Shown: positions 8,606 through 15,964 of the stretch, piece by piece
Position numbering within the stretch: the first letter of the stretch is position 1
How the letters are laid out: each line of letters opens with the position of its first letter
Origin: Megasphaera hutchinsoni
Lineage (GTDB): Bacteria; Bacillota; Negativicutes; Veillonellales; Megasphaeraceae
Direction: 5' to 3'
Assembly (NCBI RefSeq): GCF_001553405.1
Contig: NZ_KQ960952.1
Location: 89,865 to 153,864 of the forward strand
Length of the DNA: 64,000 bases
The notes under the pieces: model-generated
Seen by the model: the letters and a program-made list of their open reading frames with translations, nothing else
Databases searched by the model: none
What the model was told of the DNA's origin: nothing
Position numbers and translations under genes: made by a program

Positions 8606-10006
8606 ATGGCGAGTAAGATAAAACCGATGATTCATAAATATTATCATAAAGGCACGTATATGTTATTAGACGTGAATAGTGGTATTATCAATGTTATAGA
8701 TAAAATTACATACGATGTATTAGATGTCTACGATGGAACGAACAAGGCACAAGTATATGATACGTTTGCTTTACGGTATACAAAAAAAGAATTAACTGAA
8801 ACATTAGAAGAGCTAGATGAATTGATAAAAGAGCAATTGTTATTTGCACCTATGTGTGAATCATTTGAGGTCGTTGCAAAAGAAAAACCGATTGTTAAAT
8901 CGTTGTGTTTAAATATTGCTCATGATTGTAATTTGCGATGCCAATATTGTTTCGCTTCACAGGGAGATTATGATACGCATAAGCGAGAATTGATGAGTTT
9001 TGATGTGGCAAAACGTGCCGTAGATTTGTTAATTCAAAGTACGGAGGGCAAAAGGCAGCATTGTGAAATTGACTTTTTTGGTGGCGAGCCATTAATGAAT
9101 TTTGATGTTGTCAAACAGACGATTGAGTATGTTCGAGAACAAGAAAAAAGGCATGATAAGGTATTTAAATTGTCATTAACGACAAATGGTATGCTGTTAA
9201 CGCCAGATAAGGTTAAGTTTTTAACGGATAATCATATTAGTCTTATTTTAAGTTTAGATGGTAGACGAGAAGTTCATGATAGGATGCGTCCCTGTGCAGG
9301 TGGCGGTGGTTCTTATGATGTTTGTGCAGAACGGTTAAAATATGCGGTACAACATCGGAATGGTGAAGAATATTATGTGCGTGGAACATTTACAAAATAT
9401 AATTTAGATTTTACTAAGGATGTTGCCCACATGGCTGATTTGGGATTTGATGGATTATCGATGGAACCCGTAGTAGGTGATGAAGCCACTTATGCTATTA
9501 CGGAAGAGGACTTGCCACGTATTTTTGAAGAATATGATCGATTAGCTGATTTTTATTTGGAGCGATATTTTAGTGGACATCCGATTATTTACTATCATTT
9601 TATTATGGATTTATATCGAGGACCATGCATCGCTAAACGGTTGCGAGGATGTGGTGCTGGACATGAATATATGTGTGTTACTCCCGATGGAAATATATAC
9701 CCGTGTCATCAATTTGTAGGACAAGATGAATATGTATTGGGGAATGTTTATGATGGTATTACGGATGAGGTATTGCCACCTATTTTTAGAGATATGCATG
9801 TATTGAATAAGGATCGCTGCTGTGCTTGCTGGGCCAAGTTCTTTTGTAGTGGTGGTTGTCATGCAAATAATATTAAATATGGTGGGACCATACAAACACC
9901 GTTTGAATTGAGTTGTAAGATACAGAAAAAACGTATTGAGTGTGCTATGTATATTCAAGCTATATTAGCGTTAAAACAACAAGAAAAAGAAAGGAAGACC
10001 GTATGA
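8606..10006 (+). CDS. scfB: Radical SAM/SPASM maturase of the SCIFF peptide
   Basis: A 466-residue thioether-forming radical SAM enzyme acting on ScfA. An N-terminal peptide-recognition region of about 90 residues (PqqD-like, with MLLDVNSGIINVID) precedes the radical SAM core, whose C-X3-C-X2-C cluster site is at C108, C112 and C115. The C-terminal SPASM region shows the two auxiliary-cluster cysteine groups: CGAGHEYMCVTPDGNIYPC and then RCCACWAKFFCSGGC. AGGAGG five bases before ATG at 8606 decides the start; an ATG at 8552 lies inside the attenuator hairpin region. The stop overlaps the next ATG (ATGA), coupling it to a small membrane protein. Confidence 0.95.
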   Translation: MASKIKPMIHKYYHKGTYMLLDVNSGIINVIDKITYDVLDVYDGTNKAQVYDTFALRYTKKELTETLEELDELIKEQLLFAPMCESFEVVAKEKPIVKSLCLNIAHDCNLRCQYCFASQGDYDTHKRELMSFDVAKRAVDLLIQSTEGKRQHCEIDFFGGEPLMNFDVVKQTIEYVREQEKRHDKVFKLSLTTNGMLLTPDKVKFLTDNHISLILSLDGRREVHDRMRPCAGGGGSYDVCAERLKYAVQHRNGEEYYVRGTFTKYNLDFTKDVAHMADLGFDGLSMEPVVGDEATYAITEEDLPRIFEEYDRLADFYLERYFSGHPIIYYHFIMDLYRGPCIAKRLRGCGAGHEYMCVTPDGNIYPCHQFVGQDEYVLGNVYDGITDEVLPPIFRDMHVLNKDRCCACWAKFFCSGGCHANNIKYGGTIQTPFELSCKIQKKRIECAMYIQAILALKQQEKERKTV

Positions 10007-10209
10007 AAAAGCTAGTACGCGTATTATGGGCGGTTGTTATTTTTTATTTAGTCTATTCTTTATATGTAGAAGGAATACGTAGTTTTACCGTGTTATTGTT
10101 GGTCCTTGCTATGTTATTATTCGGTATGGAAGAATGGAAAGGGCGTTCTTCTTATCGAAAATTGAGAAAAAAAGAAATAGTTAGCTCTACGGAGAAGTTA
10201 AAAAAGTAG
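10003..10209 (+). CDS. Small membrane protein coupled to scfB
   Basis: A 68-residue protein with two likely membrane helices (about residues 7-24 and 28-44) and a basic C-terminal tail with an Arg-Lys-rich stretch. The start overlaps the scfB stop as ATGA, and GGAAG lies just upstream, so translation is coupled. I do not recognise a family. Its position as the last gene of the SCIFF unit makes a role in handling or exporting the peptide possible, but nothing in the sequence proves this. A terminator follows eight bases after the stop. Confidence 0.7.
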   Translation: MKKLVRVLWAVVIFYLVYSLYVEGIRSFTVLLLVLAMLLFGMEEWKGRSSYRKLRKKEIVSSTEKLKK

Positions 10210-10216
10210 AAATAGT

Positions 10217-10267
10217 CGGCATTCGCTTTAAAATTGAGAAATATTATCATGCGAATGCCGCTTTTTT
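10217..10267 (+). terminator. Terminator of the SCIFF unit
   Basis: A 10-base-pair perfect stem, CGGCATTCGC (10217-10226) with GCGAATGCCG (10251-10260), closes a 24-base loop and is followed by CTTTTTT. Confidence 0.85.
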
Positions 10268-10335
10268 GTGATAATGAAGAGGATTATCAGAGATAAAGAA
10301 AATGAAAAAAATAAAAATAAATGCTAGTAATTTGG

Positions 10336-10364
10336 TTGACTTTATGACCAACATGGAGTACGCT
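10336..10364 (+). promoter_or_regulatory. suf operon promoter
   Basis: TTGACT, 17 bases, TACGCT, about 63 bases before sufC. An inverted repeat TTGGT-N10-ACCAA (10332-10351) spans the -35 element and is a candidate operator. Confidence 0.55.
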
Positions 10365-10427
10365 AAGTGTAGTTAAAAGGTATAGATTGTTTTGATAAAT
10401 TGAATACAGATGTAGGAGTGAATAGAT

Positions 10428-11174
10428 ATGAGTGAGTTATTAAGAGTGGAAGGGTTAAAAATTGCTATTGAAGGCAAAGAAATCCTAAAGGGATTAGATT
10501 TAACTATTCGAACTGGAGAAATTCACGTGATTATGGGATCTAATGGCGCAGGTAAGTCGACCTTATTTAATGCCGTTATGGGAAATCCCACATATGAAGT
10601 GACGGCAGGTCGTATTTTTTTTGAAGGGAAAGATATTACGGATGAACCGGTTAATGAACGTGCGAAAGCAGGCATTTTCATGGCTTTTCAATCACCTATT
10701 GCCGTGCAGGGTATTTCCGTAGAAAATTTTATTCGTAATGCGAAAGGAACCATTACGGGCGAAACGCAACGAATTATGCCATTTCGTAAAAAGTTACATA
10801 AGCAAATGGATTCATTACATATGGATCGTTCTTATGCAAAACGATATATTAATGACGGATTTTCTGGTGGTGAACGTAAAAAAACAGAAATTTTACAAAT
10901 GTGTATGTTAGAACCGAAATTGACAATGCTCGATGAAATTGATTCTGGTTTGGATGTTGATGCTGTACGTATCGTATCACAAACGGTAGAACAATATCAT
11001 GACAAAAACAATTCGATTATGGTTATTACCCATCACAGTGAAATATTGCAAAAATTACAACCTGATTTTGTTCATATTCTTATTGATGGACGTATTGTTA
11101 AAACTGGTGATGCATCACTTATTAAAGAAATCGAAAAAAATGGGTATGATGCATATAAAGCACAAGTAAAATAG
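10428..11174 (+). CDS. sufC: Fe-S assembly ATPase SufC
   Basis: A 248-residue ABC-type ATPase that energises the SufBCD scaffold for Fe-S cluster assembly in the cytosol. Walker A is GSNGAGKST (about residues 37-45), the ABC signature is FSGGERKKTEI, and LDEIDSGLDVDAV contains Walker B and the D-loop. There is no membrane domain, as expected. TAGGAGTG lies upstream of the ATG. It is the first gene of sufC-sufB-sufD-sufS-sufU, all within 5 kb with gaps of 1-15 bases. Confidence 0.97.
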   Translation: MSELLRVEGLKIAIEGKEILKGLDLTIRTGEIHVIMGSNGAGKSTLFNAVMGNPTYEVTAGRIFFEGKDITDEPVNERAKAGIFMAFQSPIAVQGISVENFIRNAKGTITGETQRIMPFRKKLHKQMDSLHMDRSYAKRYINDGFSGGERKKTEILQMCMLEPKLTMLDEIDSGLDVDAVRIVSQTVEQYHDKNNSIMVITHHSEILQKLQPDFVHILIDGRIVKTGDASLIKEIEKNGYDAYKAQVK

Positions 11175-11187
11175 GAGGCAGAAAACG

Positions 11188-12621
11188 ATGGCTGACGATA
11201 AGCAATTGGAATTGGAAGCGGAACGTGAAAAACTGCAATCCTTATCTGATATGGGGAATATGTATAATTTCCGCAAAGATTTTAAATATTCTTATAAAAC
11301 AGATGCCGGTCTTACACCGGATATTGTTCGTGAAATTTCTCGAAAAAAAGATGAACCCGAATGGATGTTGAATTTTCGGCTTAAATCATTAGAGCTTTTT
11401 TATAAAATTGATTATCCTAATTGGGGACCTGATATTAGTGAACTTGATATGGATAATATAGTTACATATGTGCGACCAGATGCTAATATGAAGGCGAATT
11501 GGAATGATGTGCCAGAAGATATTAAAGATACTTTTGATCGTCTGGGTATTCCTGAAGCAGAAAAAACGTCTTTAGCCGGTGTAGGTGCACAGTATGATTC
11601 GGAAGTCGTGTACCACAGTATTCAAGAAGATTTAGTTAAGCAAGGGGTTATTTATACCGATTTTGATACGGCGTTAAAGCAGTATGAAGACAGTGTGCGG
11701 CGCCATTTTATGAAACTTGTGCCGCCAACGGATCACAAATTTGCCGCTTTGCATGGGGCTGTATGGTCAGGCGGTTCTTATGTGTATGTGCCGGAAGGGG
11801 TAGATGTGGAAATTCCGTTGCAAAGTTATTTTCGCCTCAATGCTCCGGGAGCGGGTCAATTTGAACATACGCTGATTATTGTGGAAAAGGGTGCGAAAGT
11901 ACATTTTATTGAAGGCTGCAGTGCCCCGAAATATAACGTTGCCAATTTGCATGCCGGCTGTGTGGAATTGTTTATCGGCGATGATGCGACCTTGACGTAT
12001 TCGACCATTGAAAACTGGTCCAAGAATATGTACAATTTAAACACGAAACGTGCTATTGTAGGGAAAAATGGCACGATTAATTGGGTTACCGGTTCTTTCG
12101 GGTCGCATACATCTTGTTTATATCCGATGAGTATTTTGAATGGTGAAGGTGCTCATTGTGAATTTACAGGGGTTACTTTTGCTGGAAAAGGTCAATTTTT
12201 GGATACAGGCTCAAAGGTTATTCATAATGCACCGCGTACAACAAGTAATATAAATTCTAAATCTATTTCTAAAGATGGTGGAGCATGTATTTATCGAGGT
12301 AGTGTTATTGTTAAAAAGAATGCCGAAGGATCGAAGGCAACAGTCAGTTGCGAATCTTTGATGTTAGATGAAGAATCGCAATCTGATACGATTCCTGCTA
12401 TTGTCGTAGATACAGATAATATTGATTTGGGACATGAAGCTAAAATTGGGCGTATTTCCGATGAAGCTATTTTTTACTTGATGAGTCGTGGTTTGAGTGA
12501 AGATGATGCACGGGCTATGCTTGTACGTGGTTTTGTGGAACCTGTATCGAAGGCATTGCCGTTAGAATATGCTGTAGAAATGAACAATTTGATTAATTTA
12601 GAGTTAAAAGGTTCTATGTAA
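11188..12621 (+). CDS. sufB: Fe-S scaffold protein SufB
   Basis: A 477-residue subunit of the SufBC2D scaffold on which nascent clusters are built. The C-terminal right-handed beta-helix typical of SufB/SufD is evident, with the conserved run SVIVKKNAEGSKATVSCESL and the ending ISDEAIFYLMSRGLSEDDAR shared with SufD. Length matches family members. AGGAGG is 8 bases upstream, and the gap to sufC is 13 bases. The middle third (11700-12100) uses slightly more GC-rich codons than its neighbours, as often seen for highly conserved regions. Confidence 0.97.
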   Translation: MADDKQLELEAEREKLQSLSDMGNMYNFRKDFKYSYKTDAGLTPDIVREISRKKDEPEWMLNFRLKSLELFYKIDYPNWGPDISELDMDNIVTYVRPDANMKANWNDVPEDIKDTFDRLGIPEAEKTSLAGVGAQYDSEVVYHSIQEDLVKQGVIYTDFDTALKQYEDSVRRHFMKLVPPTDHKFAALHGAVWSGGSYVYVPEGVDVEIPLQSYFRLNAPGAGQFEHTLIIVEKGAKVHFIEGCSAPKYNVANLHAGCVELFIGDDATLTYSTIENWSKNMYNLNTKRAIVGKNGTINWVTGSFGSHTSCLYPMSILNGEGAHCEFTGVTFAGKGQFLDTGSKVIHNAPRTTSNINSKSISKDGGACIYRGSVIVKKNAEGSKATVSCESLMLDEESQSDTIPAIVVDTDNIDLGHEAKIGRISDEAIFYLMSRGLSEDDARAMLVRGFVEPVSKALPLEYAVEMNNLINLELKGSM

Positions 12622-12636
12622 GGGAGGAGGATAGAC

Positions 12637-13725
12637 ATGACAGTAAAAGAACAATATAACCAACTCCCACGGCCAACTTTTCGTTGGATGAAGGTAAATT
12701 ATTTGGAACTACCTCAGTTGACCCCGTTGGCGACGAAACATGTTGACGCGTTAGAACGGCATGAGGGAGATGTGCAAGTTGAATTTTATATGGATGATAG
12801 AATTCCCGAATTTCATGATTTTGAAGGAGCTAATCCCCGGGTAAGAGATTTGGCTTTACATCAACATAATACGGGTTGCCAGATTACTGTTCCCGTTGCA
12901 GGCCAAGGCGCAGTATGGTTACACTATACCGTTACGAAAGAAGCACCACAAATTATTGGTCAATTATATATCAAGGCCGCAGCTGATAGTGATGTAAAGG
13001 TATTTATTACTTTTGATGGTGATGCACCAGAGGGAGAAGTGAATTTATTTCAATATGTACAAGCGGCAGCGGGTGCACGGGTACGAGTAAGTAAGTTGCA
13101 ATTACATGGCGATCATGTTCGGCATATTGATCATCGGTTAACACGTATTCATGAATCGGCATGTGTAGAGTTTGTAGGTGCTGAATTAGGTGGCAAAGAA
13201 GTGTTAATTTATTATAAAGGTGATTTATCTAAAGCCGAAGGTGAGTATAATTTTTATAGCACATATATCGGTGCAGGGGCACAAGTTTTTGATTTTTCTT
13301 GTGAAGTTCCGATGAAGGGAGAAAAAACAAAGACCGATATTATTAATACAGGTGCTTTAATGGAAACGGCAAAAAAGTCTTTCCGCGGAACCATTGATTT
13401 CTTACGTGGATGCAAAAAAGCGTTTGGTTCAGAATCAGACAGTTGCTTACTATTGAGTCCGACTGTGCATTCTGTTTCTATTCCGTTGCTGTTATGTAAG
13501 GAAGATGATGTTGTAGGGAATCACGCATCTAGTGCTGGACAAGTGGATAAGGACATGTTGTTTTATTTGATGAGTCGTGGTTTTGATGAAGCCGGTGCTC
13601 AATTAATTTTAGTGGAATCTAATGTTCGTCCCATCATTGATAAATTAGGTGATGCTGATATGGAAGAAAAGGCATTACAAGCCGTGCGGGATAAGATGAA
13701 AATTTGTTATGAGAAAGGTGAATAA
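12637..13725 (+). CDS. sufD: Fe-S scaffold protein SufD
   Basis: A 362-residue SufB paralogue completing the SufBC2D complex. It shows the shared C-terminal block DKDMLFYLMSRGFDEAGAQ and the cluster-region GCKKAFGSESDSCLLLSP. It is shorter than enterobacterial SufD (about 420) but normal for this lineage. GGAGGAGG precedes the ATG, and the gene lies 15 bases after sufB. The family places it as a scaffold subunit also involved in iron entry. Confidence 0.95.
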   Translation: MTVKEQYNQLPRPTFRWMKVNYLELPQLTPLATKHVDALERHEGDVQVEFYMDDRIPEFHDFEGANPRVRDLALHQHNTGCQITVPVAGQGAVWLHYTVTKEAPQIIGQLYIKAAADSDVKVFITFDGDAPEGEVNLFQYVQAAAGARVRVSKLQLHGDHVRHIDHRLTRIHESACVEFVGAELGGKEVLIYYKGDLSKAEGEYNFYSTYIGAGAQVFDFSCEVPMKGEKTKTDIINTGALMETAKKSFRGTIDFLRGCKKAFGSESDSCLLLSPTVHSVSIPLLLCKEDDVVGNHASSAGQVDKDMLFYLMSRGFDEAGAQLILVESNVRPIIDKLGDADMEEKALQAVRDKMKICYEKGE

Positions 13726-13726
13726 T

Positions 13727-14947
13727 ATGCGTAATGTACGTGATGACTTCCCGATTTTAAAAAAAGTTCATAATGGACATCCGTTAGTATATTTTGATAA
13801 TGCTGCGACGACACAAAAACCTCGGAAGGTTATTGATGCCATTGTTGATTTGTTAGAGTATCATAATGGCAATCCTCATCGAGGTGCGCATATTCTTTCC
13901 GTTGAAGCAGGTGAGTTGTATGACCAAGCACGGTTAGCGGTGCGGCGTTTTATACATGCTCCATCGGTTGATGAAATTATTTTTGTGCGGAATACAACAG
14001 AAGGGTTAAATTTAATTGCGAGAAGCTATGGTGAAACTCATCTAAAAAAAGGTGATACGATTGTTTTACCTATTTCAGAACATCATTCTAATTTGGTTAC
14101 GTGGCAACGGGTATGTCAAAAAACAGGTGCTGAATTAGTATATATGTATTTAGATAAAGAAGGTCATTTTACACCAGAAGATTTAGCTAAAATAGATCAG
14201 CATACTAAGATAGTTTCTTTTGCTGCTATTAGTAATGTTTATGGTATGAAACGTCCAGTAAAAGAAATTGTAGCAAAAGCACATGCAGTAGGTGCAATTG
14301 CTATTGTTGATGGAGCACAATCGACACCACATATAAAGACAGATGTACAAGATCTTGATTGTGATTTTTATGTTTTTTCAGGGCATAAGATGTGTGGATC
14401 GGCTGGTACAGGAGTGGTATATGGTAAAAAAGCACTCTTAGAAGATATGGAGCCGTTTTTGTTAGGCGGCGACATGATTGAATATGTGCAAGAACAACAT
14501 ACGACATATAATGTATTGCCATATAAATTTGAAGCGGGATCGCAAAATGTAGAAGGTGCGGTTGCTTTAAAAGCAGCCATAGAATATTTAGAAGCATTGG
14601 GTATGGATGAAATTGAAGCACACGAACAAGAATTAACCACGCGGTGTTTGGAAGGAATGAAAAAAATTCCCCATATTCATATTATTGGTTCGCTTGATCC
14701 GAAGGAAAAAAATGGTGTTATTTCTTTTACCATAGAAGGGGTACATCCACACGATGCGGCAACGATTCTTGATAGTTTTGGAATTGCGATTCGATCGGGG
14801 CATCATTGTGCACAACCTTTAGGGGCTCATTTGGGCATCGAAGCGTCTAATAGAGCAAGTTTTTATATTTATAATACACCTGAAGAGATCGATTACTTTT
14901 TGGACAAGTTGCCTTTAGTTAGAAAACAAATGGGATATAAAGAGTAA
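13727..14947 (+). CDS. sufS: Cysteine desulfurase SufS
   Basis: A 406-residue PLP enzyme that takes sulfur from L-cysteine for the Suf scaffold. The PLP lysine is in FSGHKMCG and the persulfide cysteine in RSGHHCAQPLG near the C-terminus, both diagnostic of group II desulfurases. ATG at 13727 follows sufD's stop by one base and has AAAGGTG six bases before it; the in-frame ATG at 13709 overlaps sufD and lacks a site. SufU, its sulfur acceptor in Firmicutes, is the next gene. Confidence 0.96.
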   Translation: MRNVRDDFPILKKVHNGHPLVYFDNAATTQKPRKVIDAIVDLLEYHNGNPHRGAHILSVEAGELYDQARLAVRRFIHAPSVDEIIFVRNTTEGLNLIARSYGETHLKKGDTIVLPISEHHSNLVTWQRVCQKTGAELVYMYLDKEGHFTPEDLAKIDQHTKIVSFAAISNVYGMKRPVKEIVAKAHAVGAIAIVDGAQSTPHIKTDVQDLDCDFYVFSGHKMCGSAGTGVVYGKKALLEDMEPFLLGGDMIEYVQEQHTTYNVLPYKFEAGSQNVEGAVALKAAIEYLEALGMDEIEAHEQELTTRCLEGMKKIPHIHIIGSLDPKEKNGVISFTIEGVHPHDAATILDSFGIAIRSGHHCAQPLGAHLGIEASNRASFYIYNTPEEIDYFLDKLPLVRKQMGYKE

Positions 14948-14961
14948 GGAGTTTTACAGCC

Positions 14962-15393
14962 ATGGAAAATATGAATGAATTGTATTCGGATATCATTTTA
15001 GAACATAATCAATGTCTAGAAAATAAACGTTCTCTTGCAGAAGCGGATATTCATGAACATGGGCATAATCCAAGTTGTGGTGATGATATTACATTACAAT
15101 TAAAATTTGATGGAGATATAATTAAAGATGCTGCATATACGGGTCAAGGTTGTGCGATTAGCCAGGCCTCAGCAGATATTATGATCGATCTTATTAAGGG
15201 AAAGTCTGTGTCAGAGGCGTTACAACTAGTGAAGTTGTTTTTAGATATGATTAAGCGTGAAGTGACCGATGAGGATGTATTAGAAGAATTAGAAGATGCT
15301 ATTGCTTTAAAGAACATATCGAATATGCCAGCACGAGTAAAATGTGCTGTATTGGCATGGCATACTTTGCAAGCTGCATTAAATAAAAAATAA
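14962..15393 (+). CDS. sufU: Sulfur-transfer protein SufU
   Basis: A 143-residue zinc protein that accepts persulfide sulfur from SufS. The zinc ligands C39, D41, C64 and C128 are all present, and the 18-21-residue insertion that separates SufU from IscU is visible between C64 and C128. AAGGAG precedes the start by 11 bases; ATG at codon 4 is an alternative. It is the last suf gene, followed by a terminator 27 bases on. Confidence 0.95.
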   Translation: MENMNELYSDIILEHNQCLENKRSLAEADIHEHGHNPSCGDDITLQLKFDGDIIKDAAYTGQGCAISQASADIMIDLIKGKSVSEALQLVKLFLDMIKREVTDEDVLEELEDAIALKNISNMPARVKCAVLAWHTLQAALNKK

Positions 15394-15419
15394 CAGCTGA
15401 ATGTGTATTGTGAGCATGT

Positions 15420-15457
15420 AAAGAGATGTGAAAGTTTGTTTTTTCACATCTCTTTTT
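15420..15457 (+). terminator. suf operon terminator
   Basis: A 14-base-pair perfect stem (15420-15433 with 15442-15455) with an 8-base loop and trailing T residues. Confidence 0.9.
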
Positions 15458-15560
15458 ATGTAGATTTTTTATATTGTTGTGGAATTATATAGTTATAGGT
15501 AGGGGGGCATAAGTGTGTTATAATAAAATAATAGCTTCATAGGTAGAGGAGGAATGATGG

Positions 15561-15944
15561 ATGAAATGCCGCAATTGTGATAATGATGCCGTATATACGG
15601 ATGGATTATGTGAACAATGTGAACACCATAAAGAAGCACAAGGAGCACGTGTGATGTCTGACTCTGAACGAATAAATTTTTCGGGGCAAACGATTAATGA
15701 AGACGGGACGATTTATGAAGAAACCCAAAAGATACATCCGGAAAAAAAAGCATCTCATGGATATATTAAATTCGGTATTAAAAATGCCTCTTGGCGTGTA
15801 AAACTTGCCTTGGGATTTCTTGTTTTTTGCATGGCAGCTATTATTATTGGTGTTATTGGTTTGATCGTGCAATTAATTCCTGTATTGTTGGTATTATTAG
15901 GAGTATATATTGTATATACTCTTGTCAAAGCATTATTTCGATAA
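15561..15944 (+). CDS. Zinc-ribbon membrane protein of unknown function
   Basis: A 127-residue protein with a short N-terminal zinc ribbon (C3, C6 and then C17, C20 in CEQC), a hydrophilic middle of about 55 residues, and two adjacent C-terminal membrane helices (about residues 82-105 and 106-125). The architecture, a cytoplasmic zinc finger tethered to the membrane, is common among uncharacterised Firmicutes proteins; I cannot name a family. AGGAGG eight bases before the ATG fixes the start. A TATAAT near 15515 may be its promoter. It precedes polA by 20 bases and may be cotranscribed with it. Confidence 0.7.
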   Translation: MKCRNCDNDAVYTDGLCEQCEHHKEAQGARVMSDSERINFSGQTINEDGTIYEETQKIHPEKKASHGYIKFGIKNASWRVKLALGFLVFCMAAIIIGVIGLIVQLIPVLLVLLGVYIVYTLVKALFR

Positions 15945-15964
15945 AGAGAATTGAGGCGTAGGCG

